NCBI RefSeq assembly: GCF_900156415.1
Contig: NZ_FTNM01000006.1
Coordinates: 362,255 to 426,254 of the forward strand
Direction: 5' to 3'
DNA: 64,000 bases
Origin: Pontibacter lucknowensis
GTDB lineage: Bacteria; Bacteroidota; Bacteroidia; Cytophagales; Hymenobacteraceae
The notes under the pieces were generated by a model, which saw only the letters and a program-made list of their open reading frames with translations, did no database searches and was not told the origin of the DNA. A program made the translations under genes and the position numbers. Positions 8,581 to 15,598 of the stretch are shown here, piece by piece; position 1 is the stretch's first letter; each line of letters starts with the position of its first letter.

Positions 8581-10260
8581 ATGGCTAGAATTGATAGCAA
8601 GGTAATTTTCGTAACTACTTCTCCAAGGACACCAGCTAAAATGATTCCTGAAATTGGGCTGTTACATACTCATTTCGCAGGAGAAAAATGGAATAACGAA
8701 ACACAAAGAGCTTTTATGGAGCTATTGAGAGAGGAAAACTTTTTCAATGGCGAAGGTGCTAATGACCCTGCATTTAGTGCAAGGGACAGAATAAATAGAG
8801 CACCAAAGGCACTTGGCTTTGTCGTTCTTTCACCTAGGATAGAACTAACTCCCGCAGGAGTTGAATTAGTAAATTCAAGACGAAAGGATGAAATATTTTT
8901 AAGACAATTACTCAAATTTCAAGTTCCATCCCCATTTCATAAACCGACTGAAAACTCTGCAGATTTTTGGGTAAAACCTTACCTTGAGCTTTTCAGACTT
9001 ATTAGGCAGTTAGGTTCATTAAAGTTTGATGAATTAATGATTTTCGGTTTACAGTTAGTTAATTACCGAGAATTCGAGACAATAATTGAAAAAATCAATC
9101 AATTTAGAATAGCAAAAGCGCAGAATAAAGGCAACTACAAGCGTTTTCGAGCTGAATTTTTTGATAGAGAATTAAGAGAAATTTATAGCGCTGATATTAG
9201 TTCAGGGAATACGCGAACCAGAGAAACTAATGATGCTTCAATTACAAAATTTCTTAAAACAAAAGCTAGCAATATGCGTGATTACGCTGATGCTTGCTTC
9301 CGTTATTTGAGAGCTACAGGATTAGTTAACATTTCACATTTAGGAAAATCAATATCAATTGTTCCAGAAAAAATTCAAGAAGTTGATTACTTCTTGCAAC
9401 ATACAGATAGAGAACCTTGTTTCGTCGATAATGAAAGTCAGTATGTTGCATATCTAGGTAACCCCCAAATTCCGACATTGCTAACTGACAACAGAGAATT
9501 ACTTGAACAAAAAATACGCTCTGAATTTCCGCGGATTGAATTCCAAGCTACTTCAACTTTACAAGACCTTAAAAATATATTTGCTGACGAGCTAGAAAAC
9601 AGAAAAGAGCAAATACTTACAGCACAAGTTGAAGCAATTAAAGATTACCGACTGTTTGAGGATATAAATACAACATTTGAACAAATTCTCGATAATTCGC
9701 TATATGATACTCCTTTGATTTTAGAGTGGAATACTTGGCGAGCAATGACAATGTTAGACGGTGGCAGCATTAAAGCCAATCTCAAATTTGATGACTTTGG
9801 AAATCCCATGTCAACGGCACAGGGTAATATGGCTGACATTGTTTGCGATTATGGAGACTTTGGTTTGACAGTTGAAGTAACCATGCAAAGCGGACAAAGG
9901 CAGTATGAAACAGAAGGTGAACCAGTAACTAGACACCTTGCTAAATTTAAGAGAGAAACAGAAAAACCTGCTTACTGTTTATTTATTGCACCGAACATAA
10001 ACGACGCTTGTAAAGCCCATTTTTACGCTTTGCACAAAATGAATATCCAATACTATGGTGGCACCTCAACGATAGTACCATTACCATTAAGTGTTTTCAT
10101 TAAAATGGTTGAGGACTCTTATAACGCAAATTATGTACCCGAACCAAGGCACGTTCAACGGTTTTTTGAACGTTCAAATGAATTAGCAAGCTCCACAGAT
10201 AACGAAATAGATTGGTATAATGGAATTAATCAAGAAGCACTTAACTGGTTGGCTGGATGA
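8581..10260 (+). CDS. AlwI-family type II restriction endonuclease
   Basis: A 559-residue protein that I recognise as the AlwI/BstNBI/MlyI family from its N-terminus (TTSPRTPAKMIPEIGLL followed by W.NETQRAFMELL and ARDRINRAPKALGFV) and its linkage to a D12 methylase. Enzymes of this family bind short asymmetric sites and cut a few bases outside. The catalytic residues cannot be placed with certainty; DFGLTVEVT near residue 427 is a candidate for the nuclease core. The gene begins seven bases after the methylase stop and closes the operon, which ends at the perfect hairpin at 10356. Confidence 0.85.
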   Translation: MARIDSKVIFVTTSPRTPAKMIPEIGLLHTHFAGEKWNNETQRAFMELLREENFFNGEGANDPAFSARDRINRAPKALGFVVLSPRIELTPAGVELVNSRRKDEIFLRQLLKFQVPSPFHKPTENSADFWVKPYLELFRLIRQLGSLKFDELMIFGLQLVNYREFETIIEKINQFRIAKAQNKGNYKRFRAEFFDRELREIYSADISSGNTRTRETNDASITKFLKTKASNMRDYADACFRYLRATGLVNISHLGKSISIVPEKIQEVDYFLQHTDREPCFVDNESQYVAYLGNPQIPTLLTDNRELLEQKIRSEFPRIEFQATSTLQDLKNIFADELENRKEQILTAQVEAIKDYRLFEDINTTFEQILDNSLYDTPLILEWNTWRAMTMLDGGSIKANLKFDDFGNPMSTAQGNMADIVCDYGDFGLTVEVTMQSGQRQYETEGEPVTRHLAKFKRETEKPAYCLFIAPNINDACKAHFYALHKMNIQYYGGTSTIVPLPLSVFIKMVEDSYNANYVPEPRHVQRFFERSNELASSTDNEIDWYNGINQEALNWLAG

Positions 10261-10355
10261 TGGTCAAATAATTAACAGTGGTAATTGTTCATCTTAGTTG
10301 CCATGCAAAATGAATTGCTTTTAATTAAAATTTAACTTAATAAGCACTTTTAGTA

Positions 10356-10408
10356 CAGAGGTCTTTATGATTCAATTTTAGAGCAAACTTGAATCATAAA
10401 GACCTCTG
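10356..10408. terminator. Perfect 20-bp stem hairpin after the restriction gene
   Basis: CAGAGGTCTTTATGATTCAA at 10356-10375 is exactly complementary to 10389-10408, with a 13-base loop. No long T run follows on either side, so it may be a transcript end stabiliser or a remnant recombination end rather than a classic terminator. It sits between the restriction operon and the gene remnant at 10442. Confidence 0.6.
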
Positions 10409-10441
10409 CATTCTCATAATATATTGCCCGCAAATCCTGAT

Positions 10442-10774
10442 TCAAACAATCTTCACCCTCAACCCCCGCTGCCCCAAAAACAACAGCCCCAACCCCAGCG
10501 GCATGGGCACACTCGCCCAGAACATCAGCCAGTTGAAACTTGGCAAAGCCGATAGCCCGAGCCAGAGCAAAGTGCCCTGCCCGAACATAAGCAATTCCGT
10601 GGCGAAGAAACCAGCCAGGAAAAGCACCAGCCCGATACCGCCATATCGGCCGAGTCGGTAAAGGCCTTGCTGCAGGAGGAAGCCAAGCACGAAGAGCGAT
10701 ACAAAACCGAGCAAAGACAGGTGCAGGTAGCCGATGATGAAATTTATTTCAAATAGGTACGATATTCTTTGCAA
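10442..10774 (-). pseudogene. Duplicated 3' fragment of the membrane gene at 11512-12807
   Basis: Bases 10453-10741 match 11544-11832 without gaps at roughly 93% by eye, at a fixed offset of 1091 bases. The fragment encodes the last two to three helices of the neighbour (IIGYLHLSLLGFVSLFVLGF onward). Homology stops abruptly at 10741, and the first residues before it (MQRISYLFEIN) are unrelated, so the open frame is accidental. The C-terminal residues also differ. It flanks the toxin-antitoxin pair on the left as the full gene flanks it on the right. Confidence 0.8.
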
Positions 10775-10799
10775 AAGTTATCTTATAAGATAACTTTGT
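10769..10799 (+). promoter_or_regulatory. Toxin-antitoxin promoter overlapping a 24-base palindromic operator
   Basis: TTTG (10769-10772) and TAACTTTG (10792-10799) are separated by exactly 19 bases, an excellent Bacteroidota promoter. Bases 10775-10798 form a perfect palindrome with half-site AAAGTTATCTTA, so a repressor bound there would cover both promoter elements. The toxin start codon begins three bases after the -7 element, which implies a leaderless message. Autoregulation by the antitoxin is the natural reading. Confidence 0.7.
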
Positions 10800-10802
10800 C
10801 GT

Positions 10803-11141
10803 ATGATAAGACAAATCATCTTTCACGGGGATTACTTCATAGACTTTTACCAAAGCCTAGACGCTAAGGTGAAGACCAAAATTCAGTACGTGTTAGAATT
10901 GATTAAGCAAGTTGAAAGGGTGCCCGTCAAGTTCCTTGCCCCGATGAGTGGATACGAAGGACTTTATGAAGTAAGGGTGGAGTATCAATCTAACATTTAT
11001 AGAATTTTCTGCTGCTTCGACGAAGGGAGGCTGGTGGTCCTCTTCAACGGATTTCAAAAGAAGACACAAAAAACACCCAAAGAAGAATTAGAGAAGGCAA
11101 TGCGACTAAAGAACGAGTATTTTAAATTGAAAGGAAAATAG
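10803..11141 (+). CDS. higB: HigB/RelE-like toxin (Gp49 family)
   Basis: A 112-residue basic protein with the fold pattern of the RelE/HigB superfamily: MIRQIIFHGDYFIDFYQSL at the start, a YEGLYEVRVEYQSNIYRIF strand pair in the middle and KTPKEELEKAMRLKNEY at the end. Toxins of this group are ribosome-dependent mRNA endonucleases. The antitoxin gene starts two bases after its stop, the toxin-first order typical of HigBA. The pair is framed by a 289-base direct duplication, suggesting it arrived together with a gene fragment. Confidence 0.85.
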   Translation: MIRQIIFHGDYFIDFYQSLDAKVKTKIQYVLELIKQVERVPVKFLAPMSGYEGLYEVRVEYQSNIYRIFCCFDEGRLVVLFNGFQKKTQKTPKEELEKAMRLKNEYFKLKGK

Positions 11142-11143
11142 CC

Positions 11144-11443
11144 ATGACAGATTATAAAGGAATCAAAACATTTGACGAGCTGATTGAAAGAGAGCACGGC
11201 AAAATCGGGACCGAAAGCCGCAACAGCTATGAAGAAAGCGCCCAGCTATTTATTGTGAGTGAAATGCTGAAGGAAGCCCGTAAAGAAGCTAAGATGACGC
11301 AAGAGCAATTGGCGGAAAAAGCTGGAACCAAGAAGAGCTATATCTCCAGAATTGAAAACGCAAGAGGCGATATCCAGCTTTCTACCTTGATTAGAATATT
11401 TGAAAAAGGACTGAATAAGAAAATCGGCTTGACTTTCCTTTAA
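11144..11443 (+). CDS. higA: HigA-like XRE antitoxin
   Basis: A 99-residue protein with a C-terminal helix-turn-helix (EARKEAKMTQEQLAEKAGTK followed by YISRIENARGDIQLSTLIRI). The N-terminal 40 residues would contact the toxin. It lies two bases after higB. As with related antitoxins it probably represses the promoter at the palindrome 10775-10798. Confidence 0.85.
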   Translation: MTDYKGIKTFDELIEREHGKIGTESRNSYEESAQLFIVSEMLKEARKEAKMTQEQLAEKAGTKKSYISRIENARGDIQLSTLIRIFEKGLNKKIGLTFL

Positions 11444-11491
11444 TAGCTCGATAAGAACAGGCTCGAAGGCAAGAATGCTTGTGCACGATTC

Positions 11492-11511
11492 GGACAGGTC
11501 GCGACCTGTCC
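11492..11511. repeat. 20-base perfect palindrome, copy 2
   Basis: GGACAGGTCGCGACCTGTCC, identical to 2478-2497. It ends immediately before the stop codon of the minus-strand membrane gene (11512-11514), so the element touches the coding end of that gene. Confidence 0.7.
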
Positions 11512-12807
11512 CTACGAAGCATGACTAATCCTCCCTATCCCACTCACCTTCAGCCCCCGCTGCCCCAGAAAGAACAGCCCCAACCCCAGCGGCATGGGCA
11601 CACTCGCCCAGAACATCAGCCAGTTGAAACTCGGCAAAGCCGATAGCCCGAGCCAGAGCAAAGTGCCCTGCCCGAACATCAGCAATTCCGTCGCGAAGAA
11701 GCCCGTCAGGAAAAGCACCAGCCCGATACCACCATATCGGCCGAGGCGGTAGAGGCCTTGCTGCAGGAGGAAGCCCAGCACGAAGAGCGACACAAAGCCG
11801 AGTAAAGACAAGTGCAGGTAGCCGATGATGAAGTAGCGGAGTTTGTAGGCCAGGTCGGCCATGTACGGGAAAGCGGAGGCCGTTTGTAAGGCCAGTTTCA
11901 GCACGAAAAAGAACAGCGCCATACCTGCCAGCGGCCGCACCCAAGGCTTCAGCAAAGGCACTGCCTCTGCCCATACCTGCCGCAGTACTTTTGTCAGGTA
12001 TAGCAAGCCCGCCAGTTGCATAGCCACCGACACATACCCGATGGCGTATACCCAGTCCGCAGGTTTGGTCCAGAGCACCGACAGCGCATAGGCGGGCAGA
12101 CAGGCCAGCGCCAACAACCAGAAAGCCCGCATGGCCCAGCTTCGGTTGAAAGTGATGTGGTGGTGCTCCAGAAACCAGAACAGCAAGCCGAGCACGGCAA
12201 AGGTAAACCAGCCGTTGTACTGGAAGTGCAGGTAAAAATAGATGGCCGAGTAGTAGAGTTCACCGCCAATGGTGCCTTTCGCCATAATCGGCCCCATGGC
12301 CCAAGGACCGATGGAAGACACCACCATAAACAGCAAGGCCACCCCGATGTACTTCAGGGAAGTGGCGTGCGTGCTGGTATCGACGTTGCGCTGCACATGC
12401 TGCCAGTAGCTGCGGGCAAACCAGTAGCTGAGCAAAATGTGCATGGTCGAAAAGATGATGGAGAAGAGCGCGTAGCCCTGCACGGGGAACGTGAACAGCA
12501 TGCCCAGCACCGAGACCTGCGTCAGGAAAAACTGCCGTCGGAAAGATTTGCGGTCAGCGGAAGTAGTGGCTGGAAAAATGTATAGCAAAGCTGCAAAAAA
12601 GGCGCAGTAAAGCCAGCCCAGCAAAGCCACATGCGAATGCGCGTGCAGGAAGTTCTTGTAGTTCACCCCCACCACCGGCGACACCATCAGCCAGCGCAGG
12701 AAAAGGCCCAGCACTGCCACCAGCACAAAATACCCGAGCGCAAGCCGAGCCCGCACCAGGGTGTCCTGTTCCGTTATAGGTTGCCGCTGCGCCTTTACCT
12801 CCACCAT
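11512..12807 (-). CDS. Heme-copper-oxidase-like multi-pass membrane protein
   Basis: A 431-residue protein with about twelve predicted membrane helices and His-rich segments facing the membrane: NFLHAHSHVALLGW near 51-64, YFYLHFQYNGW near 190-200, EHHHITF near 213-219 and IIGYLHLSLLGF near 328. The arrangement recalls the cbb3/NorB superfamily without proving a metal centre. It is the last gene of a three-gene minus-strand unit with a lipoprotein and a thioredoxin-like protein, behind two TGAC-N4-GTCA boxes, so it likely belongs to the nitrogen-oxide regulon. Its 3' 289 bases are duplicated at 10453-10741. The extreme C-terminus is altered where a palindromic repeat abuts the stop. Confidence 0.75.
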   Translation of the reverse strand: MVEVKAQRQPITEQDTLVRARLALGYFVLVAVLGLFLRWLMVSPVVGVNYKNFLHAHSHVALLGWLYCAFFAALLYIFPATTSADRKSFRRQFFLTQVSVLGMLFTFPVQGYALFSIIFSTMHILLSYWFARSYWQHVQRNVDTSTHATSLKYIGVALLFMVVSSIGPWAMGPIMAKGTIGGELYYSAIYFYLHFQYNGWFTFAVLGLLFWFLEHHHITFNRSWAMRAFWLLALACLPAYALSVLWTKPADWVYAIGYVSVAMQLAGLLYLTKVLRQVWAEAVPLLKPWVRPLAGMALFFFVLKLALQTASAFPYMADLAYKLRYFIIGYLHLSLLGFVSLFVLGFLLQQGLYRLGRYGGIGLVLFLTGFFATELLMFGQGTLLWLGLSALPSFNWLMFWASVPMPLGLGLFFLGQRGLKVSGIGRISHAS

Positions 12808-12810
12808 CGT

Positions 12811-13251
12811 TTATTTAAAATAGGTGTTGTATTCTTTTAGTCGCGTGCTTACCCGTGCTAATGCCTGTTCAGACAGGTGCTCGTCTTTTTCGGCCAGCAC
12901 GTTCACATCCTCCACCAGCGGCACCAGGTATACGTGCAGCATGTCGTGGTCGGGCCCTTTCATGCGGCAGTCTTTGAAGAGCTGTTGCAGTTCGGCTTTC
13001 ATCGAAGACCCCAAATCGTTGTAAGCTTCTGCCGAATTGTTCTCGGCCTGCAGCTTAAACTCCTGCAGCATAGCTTGCAATTGGGCGATGTGGCGGTTGG
13101 TCGGCTCGTCGGCCTGCCAACGCTCAGTGCCGTTCAGGGCCAGCGTTTGCTCTTCGTGAATTACTTCAGTATGCTCTGTTTCCAGATCGCGCTCGTGTCC
13201 GCACATCGAGGTCAGGCTGGCCAGAAATATGGCGATGATGATTAGCTTCAT
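12811..13251 (-). CDS. Conserved lipoprotein of unknown function
   Basis: A 146-residue protein with a lipoprotein signal peptide (LASLTSMCGH, Cys 17). The mature part is acidic and helical, with LQAMLQEFKLQAENNSAEAY and a C-R-M-K-G-P-D-H-D-M-L-H segment near residue 96 that could bind metal or heme. I do not recognise the family. It overlaps the thioredoxin-like gene start by 4 bases and precedes the membrane gene by 3 bases, so the three are cotranscribed. A periplasmic helper for the membrane protein is possible by context only. Confidence 0.65.
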   Translation of the reverse strand: MKLIIIAIFLASLTSMCGHERDLETEHTEVIHEEQTLALNGTERWQADEPTNRHIAQLQAMLQEFKLQAENNSAEAYNDLGSSMKAELQQLFKDCRMKGPDHDMLHVYLVPLVEDVNVLAEKDEHLSEQALARVSTRLKEYNTYFK

Positions 13252-13892
13252 GATACCACTCCCTCCTCTTTTTCCTGCACAGGTATAGCCTGTTGTGCCA
13301 GGCGCAGCAAATCTTGCTGCAGCGATTGGCTGCGGTCTTTCGCATACTGCGTATGCACCAGTGTACCTATCTCCTCTTTCGTCGCATTTGGGTTCTCCTC
13401 TTTAAAGTGCAGCACTTGTTCGAGTATCGCCAGCGGTCGCGGCCCCCAGGTGAACAGGCGCTCGTTCGTTTCGGCGTTCAGGCAAATCAACTTAGGTATA
13501 GCGCGGCTTCCGTTGGTAAGGCAGGTGTCCATCCAGGCCGGGTTTTCGTCGCGCAGAATAATAGTCAGTTCGATGGTCGGCACGGCGTCAGCAATAGCGG
13601 CAAGAGCAGGCAGTTGCTGCGCTCCGTCGCCGCACCACGACTCCACCAGCACTACCCAATGCCACTCAGGGCGCGGTTGCTGCAGGGCTGCAAGCAAGTC
13701 AGGGTTGATGGCAAATTGCTTCTCGACGCGCTTCATGCGCTGCTGGTTCAGCCTGGTATAGCCAATGCGCTCTTCGGTTTGCTCCGGACCTGAAGTTTGG
13801 TTGTTGGCTACAAGTTCATCAACCAGTTGTCTGAAGCTCTGGTAGGTCAGCGGGTTGATGAGTTCGGGGGTCAATATATCGGGGGTATTCAT
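13248..13892 (-). CDS. Thioredoxin-fold protein with CGDG instead of CxxC
   Basis: A 214-residue protein without an obvious signal peptide. The thioredoxin fold is visible in HWVVLVESWCGDGAQQLPAL (near 79-98), then ELTIILRDEN and the cis-Pro region SRAIPKLICLN. The active-site motif reads WCGDG, so the second cysteine of CxxC is replaced by glycine; some thioredoxin-like families of Bacteroidota keep only the first Cys. It is first in an operon with a lipoprotein and a heme-copper-like membrane protein. A TGACTTAAGTCA dyad lies 57 bases upstream of its start. Confidence 0.75.
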   Translation of the reverse strand: MNTPDILTPELINPLTYQSFRQLVDELVANNQTSGPEQTEERIGYTRLNQQRMKRVEKQFAINPDLLAALQQPRPEWHWVVLVESWCGDGAQQLPALAAIADAVPTIELTIILRDENPAWMDTCLTNGSRAIPKLICLNAETNERLFTWGPRPLAILEQVLHFKEENPNATKEEIGTLVHTQYAKDRSQSLQQDLLRLAQQAIPVQEKEEGVVS

Positions 13893-13948
13893 GAGACGTT
13901 TAGGTTAAATTATACTGCAAGTCTACCCATCTATACCTGCTTATAAAA

Positions 13949-13960
13949 TGACTTAAGTCA
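13949..13960. promoter_or_regulatory. Putative Crp/Fnr-family box
   Basis: TGACTTAAGTCA is a perfect 12-base palindrome 57 bases upstream of the thioredoxin-like gene start, a suitable distance for activation of that minus-strand operon. Confidence 0.45.
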
Positions 13961-14017
13961 CTCACATACAATAATTAACAAACCTCTAACCGGATGTAAA
14001 AATAAATACATAGAAAA

Positions 14018-14029
14018 TGACCTATGTCA
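14018..14029. promoter_or_regulatory. Second putative Crp/Fnr-family box in the divergent region
   Basis: TGACCTATGTCA matches TGAC-N4-GTCA. It lies between the thioredoxin-like operon (minus) and proline dehydrogenase (plus), 103 bases before the chosen proline dehydrogenase start, so it could serve either gene. Confidence 0.4.
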
Positions 14030-14131
14030 TTATTTTGACTAACGATGCTCATTTCTGAGGGCTTGAAATTAGCCTACCTTGTCATGCCATATATCCTGTT
14101 AAGACGGCATCTATCCTATCAAATTACACAC

Positions 14132-15325
14132 ATGGGCGTCACTACCATACAACCAACTACATTATTCGATCCGGAAGATCTTAAAATCGCTTTTAGCAAT
14201 AAAACGGATGAAGAACTTAAACTTGCCCACTTCCTATTCAGGATGATGGGTAAGCCCACGCTAGTCAAACTGGGCGGCATCGCCACAGTCTGGGCGCTTA
14301 AGCTTGGGCTGCCGATAAAAGGCCTGGTAAAAAATACGATCTACCGTCACTTTTGCGGAGGAGAAACGGCGCAGCAGGCACAGCTAGCCATCCGCCGCAT
14401 GGCCAAAGCCAAGGTATACACCGTGCTCGATTACGCCGCTGAAGCGAAGGAAGACGAAGACGGTTTCGACTACGTACTCGACGAGATCATGCGCAACATC
14501 CGGCTGGCAAAAGTCACTGGGGAAATTCCTTATATCAGTGTGAAACTGACAGGTATAGGCTCCCGCGACATTTTCCAGAAATTGCAGGAAGGCGAGTTGC
14601 TTACAGCCGAGGAAACAGCTGCCTTTCAGCGCACAGAAAACAGGCTCGACCTGATCTGCAAAGCCGCCTTCGAGGCCAACATTACGGTATACATTGACGC
14701 AGAGGAAAGCTGGCTGCAGCAGGCCATGGATGAGCTGGCCGAAAAGATGATGCTGCGCTATAACGAGCACCGTGCCGTGGTGTTCAACACGTTGCAAATG
14801 TACCGCACGGACCGCATCGCTTACCTCACCGATCTGCTCAAAAGAAGCGAAGGCTATGATGTGGTGCTGGGTATAAAGATTGTGCGGGGCGCCTACATCG
14901 AGAAAGAGCAGGAACGAGCCGCAGAGTATGGCTATCCGAGCCCGGTATTCAGCATCAAAGCCGACACCGATCACAGCTTTGACAAAGCCATCGACATCTG
15001 TCTGCAAAATCTACATAGAGTAGAACTTTGCGCCGCGACGCACAACGAAGCCAGCACCCGCTACCTTGTCAACCAGATCAACCGCCGGGGTGTAGCTGAC
15101 CACCGCAAGTGTATCTACTTCTCGCAGCTCTACGGCATGAGCGACAACCTGACCTACAACCTGGCCAGCGCCGGCTTCAACGCTTCCAAATATCTGCCCT
15201 ACGGCGATGTGGCCACTACGCTGCCTTATATGATCCGGCGGGCGGAGGAGAATACGTCCATTGCCGGGCAGATGGGCAGGGAGTTGAGTTTGCTGGAGGC
15301 GGAGATGAAGCGGCGGGGGTTGTAA
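14132..15325 (+). CDS. Proline dehydrogenase
   Basis: A 397-residue FAD enzyme that oxidises proline to pyrroline-5-carboxylate. Family signatures include YISVKLTGIG (near 133), TVYIDAEESW, the KIVRGAYIEKEQERA strand and YLPYGDVATTLPYMIRRAEEN near the C-terminus. The frame is open from 14045, but the first 29 residues do not resemble the family, and the product beginning MGVTTIQPTT at 14132 has the usual length and N-terminus for Bacteroidota. It is monocistronic and is followed by a large repeat hairpin. Confidence 0.9.
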   Translation: MGVTTIQPTTLFDPEDLKIAFSNKTDEELKLAHFLFRMMGKPTLVKLGGIATVWALKLGLPIKGLVKNTIYRHFCGGETAQQAQLAIRRMAKAKVYTVLDYAAEAKEDEDGFDYVLDEIMRNIRLAKVTGEIPYISVKLTGIGSRDIFQKLQEGELLTAEETAAFQRTENRLDLICKAAFEANITVYIDAEESWLQQAMDELAEKMMLRYNEHRAVVFNTLQMYRTDRIAYLTDLLKRSEGYDVVLGIKIVRGAYIEKEQERAAEYGYPSPVFSIKADTDHSFDKAIDICLQNLHRVELCAATHNEASTRYLVNQINRRGVADHRKCIYFSQLYGMSDNLTYNLASAGFNASKYLPYGDVATTLPYMIRRAEENTSIAGQMGRELSLLEAEMKRRGL

Positions 15326-15340
15326 GTTCGCAGAGAGTGA

Positions 15341-15457
15341 TCATCCCCCTGCCCCCTTCAAAGGGGGAGCTCTTGGAACGATTAACACACCCCTGCCCCT
15401 CTCAAGAGGGGAATCATCTTGCAAGAAAGTCCCCCTTTGAAGGGGGCAGGGGGATGA
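15341..15457. repeat. Composite C/G-run repeat with 28-base perfect inverted arms
   Basis: Bases 15341-15368 and 15430-15457 are perfect reverse complements (arms begin TCATCCCCCTGCCCCC). The loop holds a second unit (ACCCCTGCCCCTC followed by AAGAGGGGAATC) that also occurs near 2333. The following 15472-15510 carries AATCCT repeats (AATCCTGAAAATCC and AATCCTGTAAATCC). The same composite occurs at 2330-2612. It lies between the proline dehydrogenase gene and the next gene, and no gene is seen within. Confidence 0.75.
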
Positions 15458-15598
15458 CCCGGTATATGCGAGAATCCTGAAAATCCTCTAATCCTGTAAA
15501 TCCTTGGGGTAGGGGCCCTATGTAGAGATTCAGACAAAATGGGCTAGAGATAAAACAAAAAGTAACCAATCAGTAAAACCGATACAGCATTTTCATTC

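Noticed and set aside
7120..10440. Avoidance of GGATC sites as evidence for the restriction specificity
   Set aside because: GGATC occurs repeatedly in the window and an island gained recently would not have shaped it; counting by eye is not decisive.
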